Shown one piece after another: positions 9,326 to 16,991 of a stretch of DNA of 22,771 nt (the stretch's first letter is position 1; every line of letters begins with the position of its first letter). This DNA comes from JANLUX01 sp031363705 (GTDB lineage: Bacteria > Bacteroidota > Bacteroidia > AKYH767-A > OLB10). The DNA lies in the NCBI GenBank assembly GCA_031363705.1, contig JANLUX010000143.1, forward strand, positions 1 through 22,771. Direction: 5' to 3'. Below the pieces are notes generated by a model that saw nothing but the letters and a program-made list of their open reading frames with translations, had not been told where the DNA came from and did not search any database. Both the position numbers and the translations under genes were made by a program.

Positions 9326-9346
9326 TTAACATCTTACAGATGTTAA
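9326..9346. repeat. Perfect 9-bp inverted repeat upstream of the surface-protein operon
   Basis: TTAACATCT, a 3-base centre (TAC), then AGATGTTAA. It lies 25 bases before the ATG of the sulfotransferase-like gene and overlaps a near -7 box, TAAATTTA at 9321-9328 (one mismatch from TAnnTTTG). It could be an operator for a dimeric repressor or activator, or a short hairpin in the 5' leader. It has no U-tract, so it is not a terminator. Confidence 0.5.
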
Positions 9347-9371
9347 TTCATTTCACGCACAAAATTCCTCT

Positions 9372-11075
9372 ATGAACAAGAAAAATCCAATTAAGCTATT
9401 TAAGACTGCTCTCTTAATTCTACCACTAATTTTTTCGCTTAACGCGAAAGCGCAACAGTGGGGTGATTATACGCTGTATGCCACCATGCAGGGAACCACA
9501 GCAAAATTGATTGACACTAACAGCACTGTTTTTAAAACATGGACATTCACTACGAATCAAAAAACCTGTTATTCTTCTTATCTGCAGCCTGGCGGAACGC
9601 TTTACCGCACAGTGGCTAAATCAGGTAACTCTTTTACCGGAGGTCCCATCTGTGGAAAGGTACAGCGGGTGGACTGGAGCGGAGCTATTACATGGGACTT
9701 TGATTATTCAACGCTTGCTTATTGCACGCATCATGACATATGCCCCATGCCTAACGGCAACGTGCTCATGATTGCCTATGAACGGAAAAGTGCTGCCGAA
9801 GTTGCTGCTGCAGGATGTAACACATTTTTCAATGAGATGTGGCCTGATAAGATAATTGAAGTGCAACCAACCGGTACTACAACGGGAACAATTGTATGGG
9901 AATGGCATGCATGGGATCATCTGGTTCAAAACGTGGATTCTTTAAAAGCCAATTATCATTCATCTATTGTAAATCATCCTGAACTATTAAATATTAACTA
10001 CAACGCTACAAAAGACTGGATGCACATGAATGGCGTTGATTATAATCCGATTCTTGATCAGATAAGTTTCAGCTCCCATAATTTAGATGAGATTTATGTA
10101 ATTGATCACAGCACTACCACTGCAGAGGCAGCTTCGCATGCAGGTGGTAATTCAGGTAAAGGAGGTGATCTCCTTTACCGGTGGGGACGTCCTGGTGCTT
10201 ACAGTGCATCCGGAGCACAGATAATAAATGTTGTACATGATGCACACTGGATTCCTGAAGGTGTTCCAAATGCAGGTTATCTTGTTGGGTTTAATAATAA
10301 CGGTACCAATAATAATCAGTCTTATGTTGACCAGGTGAACCCTCCTGTTAACGGTTATAATTACAATATCACATCAGGTCAGGCTTTTACTCCTGCATCA
10401 TACACATTGCGTCATACCTGCAATGGCTATACATCCAACATGGGAAATTCACAACAATTGCCTAATGGAAACATGCTTGTGTGTATCGCTACTGCCGGCA
10501 ATGTATATGAAGTTGATCCTTCCGGAAATACCATCTGGAGTTTTAATACCGGAGCCAGCAATCCAAAAGCATTCAGATACAACAACTGCTATATAAATAA
10601 TCCGGCACCGCATATACCAGTCATCACTCAAAATGGAAATGTATTGACTGCTGATTCAGGGGTAACTTTTCAATGGTATATGAATGGAGTTTTACTTCCG
10701 GGTGAAACAAATCAAAGCTATACTCCGACTCAAAACGGTATTTATGTTGTCAGAGTTACTGATTCAAATAGTTGTGAATACAGTTACTCTTCTGGTTTCA
10801 ATACGATCACTGGCATTGAAACTAATGTAAACACTAACATTAACATATTAAATCTTTATCCAAATCCTACTTCCGGAATAGTTAATATAGATAAAACAAA
10901 TTTTAACAATGATGATTATACTGTTACAGTTTATAACGCTTATGGTAAAATCATTTTACAAAAAAATAATTTAACTCTTGTTGACCTTTCCGGAAATGCA
11001 AACGGAATCTATAATATTACTATCCGTTCAGCGAAAGCTGAATCAATAAATAAGAAAATAGTATTAATAAAATAA
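9372..11075 (+). CDS. Arylsulfotransferase (ASST)-like secreted protein with T9SS type A sorting domain
   Basis: 567 residues. The signal peptide ends near A-K-A-Q (about residue 28). Residues ~30-410 resemble the ASST beta-propeller, which moves sulfuryl groups between phenolic compounds through a catalytic His. Visible family segments are T-H-H-D-I-C-P-M-P-N-G-N (119-130), D-W-M-H-M-N-G-V-D-Y-N (215-225), S-S-H-N-L-D-E-I-Y-V-I-D (234-245), GKGGDLLYRWGRP (262-274), V-V-H-D-A-H-W-I-P (288-295) and a further L-P-N-G-N repeat at 363-367. Residues 412-477 form an Ig-like domain (F-Q-W-Y-M-N-G-V-L-L-P-G). Residues 490-567 are a T9SS type A tail (L-Y-P-N-P, then V-Y-N-A-Y-G-K-I, then N-G-I-Y-N-I-T, ending K-K-I-V-L-I-K). 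The protein should end up on the surface or outside the cell. It is the first gene of a packed operon. Whether it is an active enzyme is unproven; a non-catalytic propeller is the alternative. Confidence 0.85.
   Translation: MNKKNPIKLFKTALLILPLIFSLNAKAQQWGDYTLYATMQGTTAKLIDTNSTVFKTWTFTTNQKTCYSSYLQPGGTLYRTVAKSGNSFTGGPICGKVQRVDWSGAITWDFDYSTLAYCTHHDICPMPNGNVLMIAYERKSAAEVAAAGCNTFFNEMWPDKIIEVQPTGTTTGTIVWEWHAWDHLVQNVDSLKANYHSSIVNHPELLNINYNATKDWMHMNGVDYNPILDQISFSSHNLDEIYVIDHSTTTAEAASHAGGNSGKGGDLLYRWGRPGAYSASGAQIINVVHDAHWIPEGVPNAGYLVGFNNNGTNNNQSYVDQVNPPVNGYNYNITSGQAFTPASYTLRHTCNGYTSNMGNSQQLPNGNMLVCIATAGNVYEVDPSGNTIWSFNTGASNPKAFRYNNCYINNPAPHIPVITQNGNVLTADSGVTFQWYMNGVLLPGETNQSYTPTQNGIYVVRVTDSNSCEYSYSSGFNTITGIETNVNTNINILNLYPNPTSGIVNIDKTNFNNDDYTVTVYNAYGKIILQKNNLTLVDLSGNANGIYNITIRSAKAESINKKIVLIK
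10155..10179 (+). repeat. Intragenic 10-bp inverted repeat containing a full anti-anti-Shine-Dalgarno sequence
   Basis: Within the sulfotransferase-like gene, GGTAAAGGAG (10155-10164) and CTCCTTTACC (10170-10179) are perfect complements around GTGAT. The bases AAAGGAGGTGATC (10158-10170) are the exact complement of the usual 3' tail of 16S rRNA. They encode G-K-G-G-D-L-L, which may be a constrained motif of the protein. Confidence 0.6.
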
Positions 11076-11092
11076 ACATCAAAATTTTTTAC

Positions 11093-12085
11093 ATGAAAAA
11101 ATATATACTAATAACCCTCACAGTTTTTTGTATCAACATAGCCTTTGCTAAAAAAGTAAAGTTTGCTGTTGATATGACTGGGCAGGTATTAAGCCCTAAC
11201 GGCATACATGTGTTTGGCGATTTCCAGGATGAAGCAGGATTTCCGCTTGGTGACTGGCAATCGAATACCACCACATTAACGCAGGAAGGAGCAACAAATA
11301 TTTACAGCATTGTAGTGGATATTCCTGCATTCAGAATGTATGAATACAAATTTCTGAATGGTGATCAGAGTTATGAAGTGGAGTTTGTGCCGGTTGAAAG
11401 CCGTGTAGGATATAATTTTGATGATAACCGCTGGCTCTATATTGATTCACTTGCCGATGATACAACTTTTGCCGGCAATATTTTGTTTGGTGGAAATGCG
11501 CCAGCAGGTTTAACGTTGGTGCGGTTTTTAGTGAATATGCAAAATGAAATTGTTTCGGCAAATGGTGTTCATGTAGCAGGAAATTTCCAGGGTTGGAATC
11601 CGGCAACCATTCGTCTTTATAGTTTTGGAGCTAACGTTTATGAAATCATCGCATACGTTACTGCCGGAACTTATGAGTTTAAATTTTATAATGGAAACAC
11701 CATTGGGACAGAAGAAATTATTCCCGGACCTTGTTCAGTAAACAGTAATCGGGAAGTACAGGTAACAACTGATATTGTATTAAGCAGTGTTTGTTTCGGT
11801 GAATGTAATGCCTGTGCTGTTGGAATTGAAGAAACACAATTGCAGAAGGCTATAAAATTAGCTCCTAATCCTGCTGTGGATTTCAGCATGCTTTATATAA
11901 ATGATAATGAGCTGACTCACGATATTTCAATTACAGATATTGCAGGACGCCTGGTTGGTTTATATAATAACTATACGTTAAATACTCTGAGGATTGAAAA
12001 GGGAAGTTTAGAGAATGGAATTTATTTTGTTACAGTTTACAATAGTTCAAACCTGCAGGCTTCGCTTAAGTTGGTGATTGATTAA
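11093..12085 (+). CDS. Two-domain glycogen/starch-binding-like (E-set) protein with T9SS type A tail
   Basis: 330 residues. The signal peptide is MKKYILITLTVFCINIAFA (cleavage near residue 19). Two repeated beta-sandwich units follow. Unit 1 (about 20-128) begins V-K-F-A-V-D-M, then G-I-H-V-F-G-D-F-Q and Y-E-Y-K-F-L-N-G. Unit 2 (about 140-230) begins V-R-F-L-V-N-M, then G-V-H-V-A-G-N-F-Q-G-W-N-P and Y-E-F-K-F-Y-N-G. This pattern is that of CBM48/AMPK-type carbohydrate-binding modules and related Bacteroidota modules. A Cys group (C214, C234, C238, C241) lies at the end of unit 2. Residues ~253-330 are a T9SS type A tail, with A-P-N-P in place of the usual Y-P-N-P. No catalytic domain is seen, so a binding or scaffold role is likely. 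It begins 17 bases after the sulfotransferase-like gene and ends 9 bases before the CotH gene. The ligand is unknown. Confidence 0.75.
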   Translation: MKKYILITLTVFCINIAFAKKVKFAVDMTGQVLSPNGIHVFGDFQDEAGFPLGDWQSNTTTLTQEGATNIYSIVVDIPAFRMYEYKFLNGDQSYEVEFVPVESRVGYNFDDNRWLYIDSLADDTTFAGNILFGGNAPAGLTLVRFLVNMQNEIVSANGVHVAGNFQGWNPATIRLYSFGANVYEIIAYVTAGTYEFKFYNGNTIGTEEIIPGPCSVNSNREVQVTTDIVLSSVCFGECNACAVGIEETQLQKAIKLAPNPAVDFSMLYINDNELTHDISITDIAGRLVGLYNNYTLNTLRIEKGSLENGIYFVTVYNSSNLQASLKLVID

Positions 12086-12094
12086 AATTATTTT

Positions 12095-13921
12095 ATGAGT
12101 AACTGCAAAACCTTTTTTTGCTTTATCGTTTTGATATTATTTTTTGGGCGCATGAGCGCCCAAAATAATTTTTATGACCTGTACACCATTCAGAAAATTG
12201 AAGTGCATTTTGATCAACCCAACTGGGATTACCAGATGGACACTGCTTATACCGGAACAGACAGTTACATTATGGCACAATGGATAAAAATAAACGAGAT
12301 TTTATTTAACAATGTTGGTGCAAAGTATAAGGGAAATAGCTCGTATGATTCTACCTATTTAAAAAACCCGGTTCACATTTCATTAAATGAGTTTAAGGAA
12401 CAGTCTTATCAGCAATTCAGTGATATCAAACTTGGAAATAATTATGCTGATCCTTCCATGATTCGTGAAGTGCTCTCTTATGACATTCTAAAAAATTATA
12501 TGGATTGTCCGCGTTCCAACTTTGCACAATTATATATTAATGATGTTTACATCGGTTTATATTCAAATGATGAAAGCATTAATAAAGATTTTTGTGCATT
12601 ACACTTTAACTCAAAAAAAAATACTTTCATAAAATGCAATCCGGTAATTAATCCCGGACCTTCAACAAAAAGTAATCTAAAATATCTTTCTACTGTTGAC
12701 AGCACTGCTTATTTTAATTTTTATGATATAAAATCTGATTACGGCTGGAACGATTTAGTGGCTTTATGCGATAGTGTTACCAATCATGCTTCAACCATTG
12801 AGAACACATTTGACATGGACAAAGTTTTGTGGATGCTTGCATTCAATATTGTGCTGGTAAACCTTGATAGTTATTCAGGTGTGTTTTGCCAGAATTATTA
12901 TTTATATAAAGACAATTCGAATCTTTACAATCCAATTATCTGGGATTTGAATATGTCATTTGGAGGATTTCCTTTTCTTGGAAATTCAAACAACAGCATG
13001 GGAAGTTTAACGATACCCAACATGCAGCAACTTCCTTTATTCATACACGAAACTGATCCTTACTGGCCGCTGATAAATGCTGCGATGAGTAATGCTACAT
13101 ACAAAAAAAAGTACATTGCACATATCCGTACCATCATCAACGAAATGTTTACTGACAGCACTTATATAAACACTGCTCTACAGTTGCAATCACTTATTGA
13201 CACATCTGTTCAGTCTGACACAAATAAATTTTTCAGCTATGCACAATTTAAATTTGCATTGGACAGCAGCTATAGTTTAGGCAGCTATATGGTTCCCGGT
13301 ATTCAATCATTGATGAGTGCAAGAGTGAATTATCTCCAATCAACTGCAGAGCTTACTGTAGTTCCTCCTGTTATTTCAGACATGACATCAGATAATAATG
13401 TTAATTTAAATTCAAGTGTTATCATTACTGCCCATGTAAGCAATACAAATTCCAATTCAGTTTATTTGGGTTACCGGCTTAACGCTGAAGATAAATTTAC
13501 CAAAGTATTAATGTATGACGATGGGTTGCACAATGACGGAATTGCAAATGATAATATTTACTCGGCTGCTGTAATGATGTTTAGTGACAAGCTTGAATAT
13601 TACATTTATGCGGAAAATAATGATGCCGGAATTTTTTCTCCTGAACGTGCAGAACATGAGTTTCATTCACTATTATCAAATAAAACTTCTGACACGGAAC
13701 AAATAAAACTGTACCCGAATCCTGCAGATGATGTAATCAATATACTACCCGGAAGAAATGCCAAAATGAATTTTGAAATTGTAAATTCATTGGGAGAAGT
13801 GGTTTATCAAAATGCAATGGGGCAATCAATTACAACTGTTGAAACAAAAAACTGGACGCGCGGAATTTATTTTCTTCGTAGCGGTTCAACAGCAAAGAAA
13901 CTGGTAATCATGCACCCCTGA
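12095..13921 (+). CDS. CotH-family protein kinase, secreted, with T9SS type A sorting domain
   Basis: 608 residues. The signal peptide ends near M-S-A-Q (about residue 23). Residues ~30-415 match the CotH kinase-like fold, an atypical protein kinase first known from Bacillus spore coats: G-A-K-Y-K-G-N-S-S-Y (75-84), IKLGNNYADPSMIREVLSYD (111-130), I-G-L-Y-S-N-D-E (153-160), V-N-L-D-S-Y (255-260), N-Y-Y-L-Y-K-D (267-273) and I-I-W-D-L-N-M-S-F-G-G (281-291). The last motif reads D-L-N where I expect D-L-D in many relatives. A beta domain (about 423-525) contains D-D-G-L-H-N-D-G-I-A-N-D-N-I-Y, common in secreted Bacteroidota proteins and possibly Ca-binding. The tail (about 537-608) is T9SS type A (L-Y-P-N-P, R-G-I-Y-F-L). 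It ends by sharing one base (TGATG) with the next gene. The substrate is unknown. Confidence 0.87.
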   Translation: MSNCKTFFCFIVLILFFGRMSAQNNFYDLYTIQKIEVHFDQPNWDYQMDTAYTGTDSYIMAQWIKINEILFNNVGAKYKGNSSYDSTYLKNPVHISLNEFKEQSYQQFSDIKLGNNYADPSMIREVLSYDILKNYMDCPRSNFAQLYINDVYIGLYSNDESINKDFCALHFNSKKNTFIKCNPVINPGPSTKSNLKYLSTVDSTAYFNFYDIKSDYGWNDLVALCDSVTNHASTIENTFDMDKVLWMLAFNIVLVNLDSYSGVFCQNYYLYKDNSNLYNPIIWDLNMSFGGFPFLGNSNNSMGSLTIPNMQQLPLFIHETDPYWPLINAAMSNATYKKKYIAHIRTIINEMFTDSTYINTALQLQSLIDTSVQSDTNKFFSYAQFKFALDSSYSLGSYMVPGIQSLMSARVNYLQSTAELTVVPPVISDMTSDNNVNLNSSVIITAHVSNTNSNSVYLGYRLNAEDKFTKVLMYDDGLHNDGIANDNIYSAAVMMFSDKLEYYIYAENNDAGIFSPERAEHEFHSLLSNKTSDTEQIKLYPNPADDVINILPGRNAKMNFEIVNSLGEVVYQNAMGQSITTVETKNWTRGIYFLRSGSTAKKLVIMHP

Positions 13922-14343
13922 TGAAGTTATTAAACACCATGGTGAAACAATTAAAAAATATTTTTTATACCATAACATTGTGTTCTGCTTTATTTATTTC
14001 AGCATGCAAAAAAGGTCCCGGTGAAGGAGGTAATTCATCTATTAATGGAAGAGTGCAAGTTACCAGGTACAATACAACATTTACAACTGCACAGGGAAGC
14101 TATTACAATGCTGATGAATGGGTTTATATTATTTATGGTGATGATGTTAGTTATGGTGACAGAGTGCTTACTAACCCGGATGGAAGATTTGAATTCAAAT
14201 ATTTAAGAAAAGGCAATTACACTGTTTATGTTTACTCAGAAGATGCATCAGTTGCCGGAAAACATGCTGAGAATAAGACTATAGAAATAACAGGCAAGAA
14301 ACAATCTATTGATGCAGGTATTTTTGAAATAAAGAAACACTAA
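13921..14343 (+). CDS. Small lipoprotein with a carboxypeptidase-regulatory/Cna-B-like beta domain
   Basis: 140 residues, or 134 from the second ATG at 13939. The lipoprotein signal ends in L-F-I-S-A-C (lipid Cys 29). The mature ~110 residues look like one small beta-sandwich: S-I-N-G-R-V-Q-V near residue 40, a Tyr-rich middle (W-V-Y-I-I-Y-G-D-D), and the regulatory-domain pattern N-P-D-G-R-F-E-F-K-Y-L-R-K-G-N-Y-T-V-Y-V-Y. The start shares one base with the CotH stop and the stop shares one base with the next start, so it is almost certainly translationally coupled to both. It might anchor the products of the operon to the membrane or be a substrate of the kinase; neither can be shown from sequence. 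Function unknown. Confidence 0.75.
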   Translation: MKLLNTMVKQLKNIFYTITLCSALFISACKKGPGEGGNSSINGRVQVTRYNTTFTTAQGSYYNADEWVYIIYGDDVSYGDRVLTNPDGRFEFKYLRKGNYTVYVYSEDASVAGKHAENKTIEITGKKQSIDAGIFEIKKH

Positions 14344-14915
14344 TGAGAATGAAAAGAACATTGCTGCTGACTATACTACTGCTCACCATTTTTTTATCCT
14401 CCAGCGCTCAGAAAAAAAAGGAGATAAAGAAATTAAACATCAAATCTGTTAAAACAATTGTGGTAGAATCTATTAATGGTAAAGAAGTAACTCACAATGA
14501 ATCTTACGAACGGTTTGACAGCAACGGAAATAAAATTGAAGAAACGGAATATAACAAAGACGGCAGCATCAATAAAAAAGAAACGAGAAAATTTAATAAG
14601 CAAAACGACAAAACCGAAGAGGTGCATTATGATGCAAAGGGAGCCATCACAAAAAAAACAACTACTGAATATAATGATGACAACAATCCATCCATTGAAA
14701 CAGAATTTGACGGAAAGGGAAATATAGTTGAACGAACAAAGTTTGCTTACAACGCAAGAGGTGAAAATGTTTCTGAAACGGTTACTGATGCATCAGGAAA
14801 ACCGGTGAGAAAAGTTGTTTATAGTTATGATAAGAATGGCTTAAAAACCGAGAAGAAAACGCTGAATGCAACAGGTGGATTGATTTCGATAAAGAAGTAT
14901 GTTTATGAGTTTTAA
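14343..14915 (+). CDS. Secreted YD/RHS-like repeat protein
   Basis: 190 residues (188 from the ATG at 14349). A signal peptide (L-L-L-T-I-L-L-L-T-I-F-L-S-S-S-A-Q, ending about residue 23) precedes a Lys- and Glu-rich protein. From about residue 55 it consists of about five degenerate units of ~26 residues with the pattern Y-x-x-x-G-x-x-x-E, for example F-D-S-N-G-N-K-I-E-E-T, Y-N-K-D-G-S-I-N-K-K-E and Y-D-A-K-G-A-I-T-K-K-T. These resemble the YD (RHS) or MORN-like repeats of many uncharacterised Bacteroidota exported proteins. No toxin core or catalytic domain is present, so it is not a full RHS protein. No T9SS tail is present, so it is probably periplasmic. It is the last gene of the operon. 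Function not recognised. Confidence 0.75.
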   Translation: MRMKRTLLLTILLLTIFLSSSAQKKKEIKKLNIKSVKTIVVESINGKEVTHNESYERFDSNGNKIEETEYNKDGSINKKETRKFNKQNDKTEEVHYDAKGAITKKTTTEYNDDNNPSIETEFDGKGNIVERTKFAYNARGENVSETVTDASGKPVRKVVYSYDKNGLKTEKKTLNATGGLISIKKYVYEF

Positions 14916-15006
14916 AAATGTTTTTCAGTGTGATGTGTAGAGAAACCGTAAGCTTTTAATACGGCTGTTTATCATTTGAGAATTTTATGTAGTTTTAAAA
15001 ACTATA

Positions 15007-16938
15007 ATGAAACCAATATCGGTTATTTTAGTATTTATATTGTTTTTCAGCAGCACTAACTGCCAGCAAAGATTTATCAAGATCACTGGCGGAACCTTTG
15101 GCGCAGCGCTCCGGATTTCTCCTGCTGCTGATTTAGGCTGGACAGTTTTTTCCTTAGATAGCCTGAAACTTGCAAGATTCAATAGTTGCGGTGAAATTGA
15201 ATGGAGTAAAAAATATAATATACCCAACACATACAATGTCTTAAAAGACTTTATCAGGACGAGGAATGGAGATTTTATACTGGTGACGTTTCAGTCATCA
15301 GGTTCGCAATATACGTTATCCATCACCCGCTTAGACACTTTAGGATTCATCCTTTGGAGCAAATCTTATGAGGATACTTTTTATGACCTCTACCCTTATT
15401 CTATTGGTGAAGACAGCCAGGGGAACCTCTTTCTTTATGGAAATATGGGTCATGTAAACACCACGGGCTATAATATGATTAGTAAAATGGATGGCAGTGG
15501 AAACATTTTCTGGACACGGTTTTATGATCATGGAGGCACCTGGGGTGGTGCAATAGTAACTTCCGATAATGGTGTGCTGTTAAGAACGGGAAATATGTTT
15601 ATTAAAACTGACGCTGCCGGGAATGAGCAGTGGACTTCTTTCTTCACTGCTGGTTCTAATACTTATTATGAAGCCGTAGAGGTGAATGATGGATATATTT
15701 TCCCCGGTACCGGAAATTCAAGCAGCCTCATCAGTTTTTATAAAATGGATAAACAGGGAAACTTGCTTTGGTCTTCAAAAAAAACGCTTGATGTAGGAGG
15801 ATACCCGCCACGCTTTCACAAAAAAAGTAACGGAAATATTGTAGCTGTATTCAAAAAATTTTTTGCAGGGAGCAGTTATCTCACCATTGTGGAATTTGAT
15901 AAGAACCTAACTATAGTGAGCCAAAGTTCGATTGATGCAGGAATTAGTTTGTCAGGAGCTGACATCTGTTTTTTAAATGACGGAACACCTGTTCTTGCAG
16001 CAGTAGCGTCAAATTCAAATTTAGCAGTTGCAAAAATGAATGTTGACTATCATACTAATTGTGATATTAACTTGCCGTTGATAAGTATTACACCGGAGCC
16101 GATAACTCATTTGTCCTTCATTACGAATGTTACTTCTTATAATCTGACAGTTATTAATAAAAACTATATAGCTGATTCGCTTTCCATTTCTGTAACTACT
16201 TTATGCAATATCCCTAAGTTGCTAAATCTCGGCAACGATACTATTTTATGCAAAGGCGTAACAATGATACTAAAGAACCAAAGCAGCGATTTTTTTGATC
16301 ATTATTTATGGTCAACCGGAGAAACAACTGCTTCCATTATCATTAATCAACCCGGAACTTACTGGCTTTACGTTAATGATGATTGCAGGGAAAACCGGTT
16401 AAATGATACTGTATGGATACAAATTTTTCCGGCTATAGAACCCGATCTGGGACCCGATTTATTGTTATGTGAAAACAGCACTCATGTGTTTAAGGCTCCT
16501 GATTGCGACAGTTGCACAATTGCATGGAACACTGGAAGTACGATAGATTCTATGGTGGTGAATGATCAGGGAACATATTGGCTAAGTGTTAAGAATAACA
16601 ATGGATGCATTTCATCTGATACGGTGGAAGTATCCAATGTTAAATGCGAATGTGATTTTTATTTGCCTAATGCATTTACTCCCAACAATGATGGATTAAA
16701 TGAAACATTTCATCCGGTTTATTATTGCGATGTTAATGACTATAACCTGCAGATATTTAATCGCTGGGGAGAATTAATTTACAGCACAGATAATATCGAA
16801 CGGGAATGGAATGGGCGGTTTAATAGTAAAGCTGTTGCACAAGGAATTTATTTATATGTTGTTAAATACAAACCGGTGATAAAAGGAAAGCTGAACGACC
16901 GTATTACCAAAGCAGGTGCCGTAGCAGTGATATATTAA
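15007..16938 (+). CDS. Large propeller/Ig-like surface protein with T9SS type B (CHU_C) sorting domain
   Basis: 643 residues. The signal peptide is residues 1 to about 19 (ending S-T-N-C-Q; the Cys is not in a good lipobox). Residues ~25-350 hold repeated blades of the form G-x-x-x-W-x-[KR] (G-E-I-E-W-S-K, G-F-I-L-W-S-K, G-N-I-F-W-T-R, G-N-E-Q-W-T-S, G-N-L-L-W-S-S), as in a PQQ-like beta-propeller. Two Ig/PKD-like units follow, starting L-G-N-D-T-I-L-C (about 408) and L-G-P-D-L-L-L-C (about 479), each with a W-[SN]-T-G turn. The tail (about 548-643) is the gliding-motility-associated type B domain: F-Y-L-P-N-A-F-T-P-N-N-D-G-L-N-E, then I-F-N-R-W-G-E-L-I-Y. Such proteins are secreted by T9SS and held at the surface. 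It is 91 bases after the operon and may have its own promoter. It is likely adhesive or structural; no enzyme motif seen. Confidence 0.85.
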   Translation: MKPISVILVFILFFSSTNCQQRFIKITGGTFGAALRISPAADLGWTVFSLDSLKLARFNSCGEIEWSKKYNIPNTYNVLKDFIRTRNGDFILVTFQSSGSQYTLSITRLDTLGFILWSKSYEDTFYDLYPYSIGEDSQGNLFLYGNMGHVNTTGYNMISKMDGSGNIFWTRFYDHGGTWGGAIVTSDNGVLLRTGNMFIKTDAAGNEQWTSFFTAGSNTYYEAVEVNDGYIFPGTGNSSSLISFYKMDKQGNLLWSSKKTLDVGGYPPRFHKKSNGNIVAVFKKFFAGSSYLTIVEFDKNLTIVSQSSIDAGISLSGADICFLNDGTPVLAAVASNSNLAVAKMNVDYHTNCDINLPLISITPEPITHLSFITNVTSYNLTVINKNYIADSLSISVTTLCNIPKLLNLGNDTILCKGVTMILKNQSSDFFDHYLWSTGETTASIIINQPGTYWLYVNDDCRENRLNDTVWIQIFPAIEPDLGPDLLLCENSTHVFKAPDCDSCTIAWNTGSTIDSMVVNDQGTYWLSVKNNNGCISSDTVEVSNVKCECDFYLPNAFTPNNDGLNETFHPVYYCDVNDYNLQIFNRWGELIYSTDNIEREWNGRFNSKAVAQGIYLYVVKYKPVIKGKLNDRITKAGAVAVIY

Positions 16939-16991
16939 TCCTGCAGAAAAATCCTTTATTCAGTTGTTCAGAATGTCACTGCTGCAGCAAT

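Noticed and set aside
14021..14206. Alternate 61-codon frame inside the small lipoprotein gene, preceded by an AAGGAGGT-like stretch
   Set aside because: It overlaps a better-supported, translationally coupled gene, and its translation is Met-rich without any recognisable feature.
14412..14660. A-runs in the repeat-protein gene as phase-variation tracts
   Set aside because: They encode Lys codons in an AT-rich gene, and similar runs occur all over the window. No evidence of switching.
14946..14964. Weak hairpin CCGTA/TACGG after the five-gene operon
   Set aside because: Only 5 pairs with a 9-base loop, followed by three T. Too weak to call as a terminator.
14975..14997. TTTG and TAGTTTTA before the T9SS type B gene at 15007
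   Set aside because: The -7 candidate has a mismatch and the spacer is only 11 bases, well short of the usual distance. Not called as a promoter.
16939..16991. CTGCAG and TGCTGCAGCA palindromes in the tail-to-tail gap
   Set aside because: Short self-complementary words without a T-run; no convincing terminator for either convergent gene.
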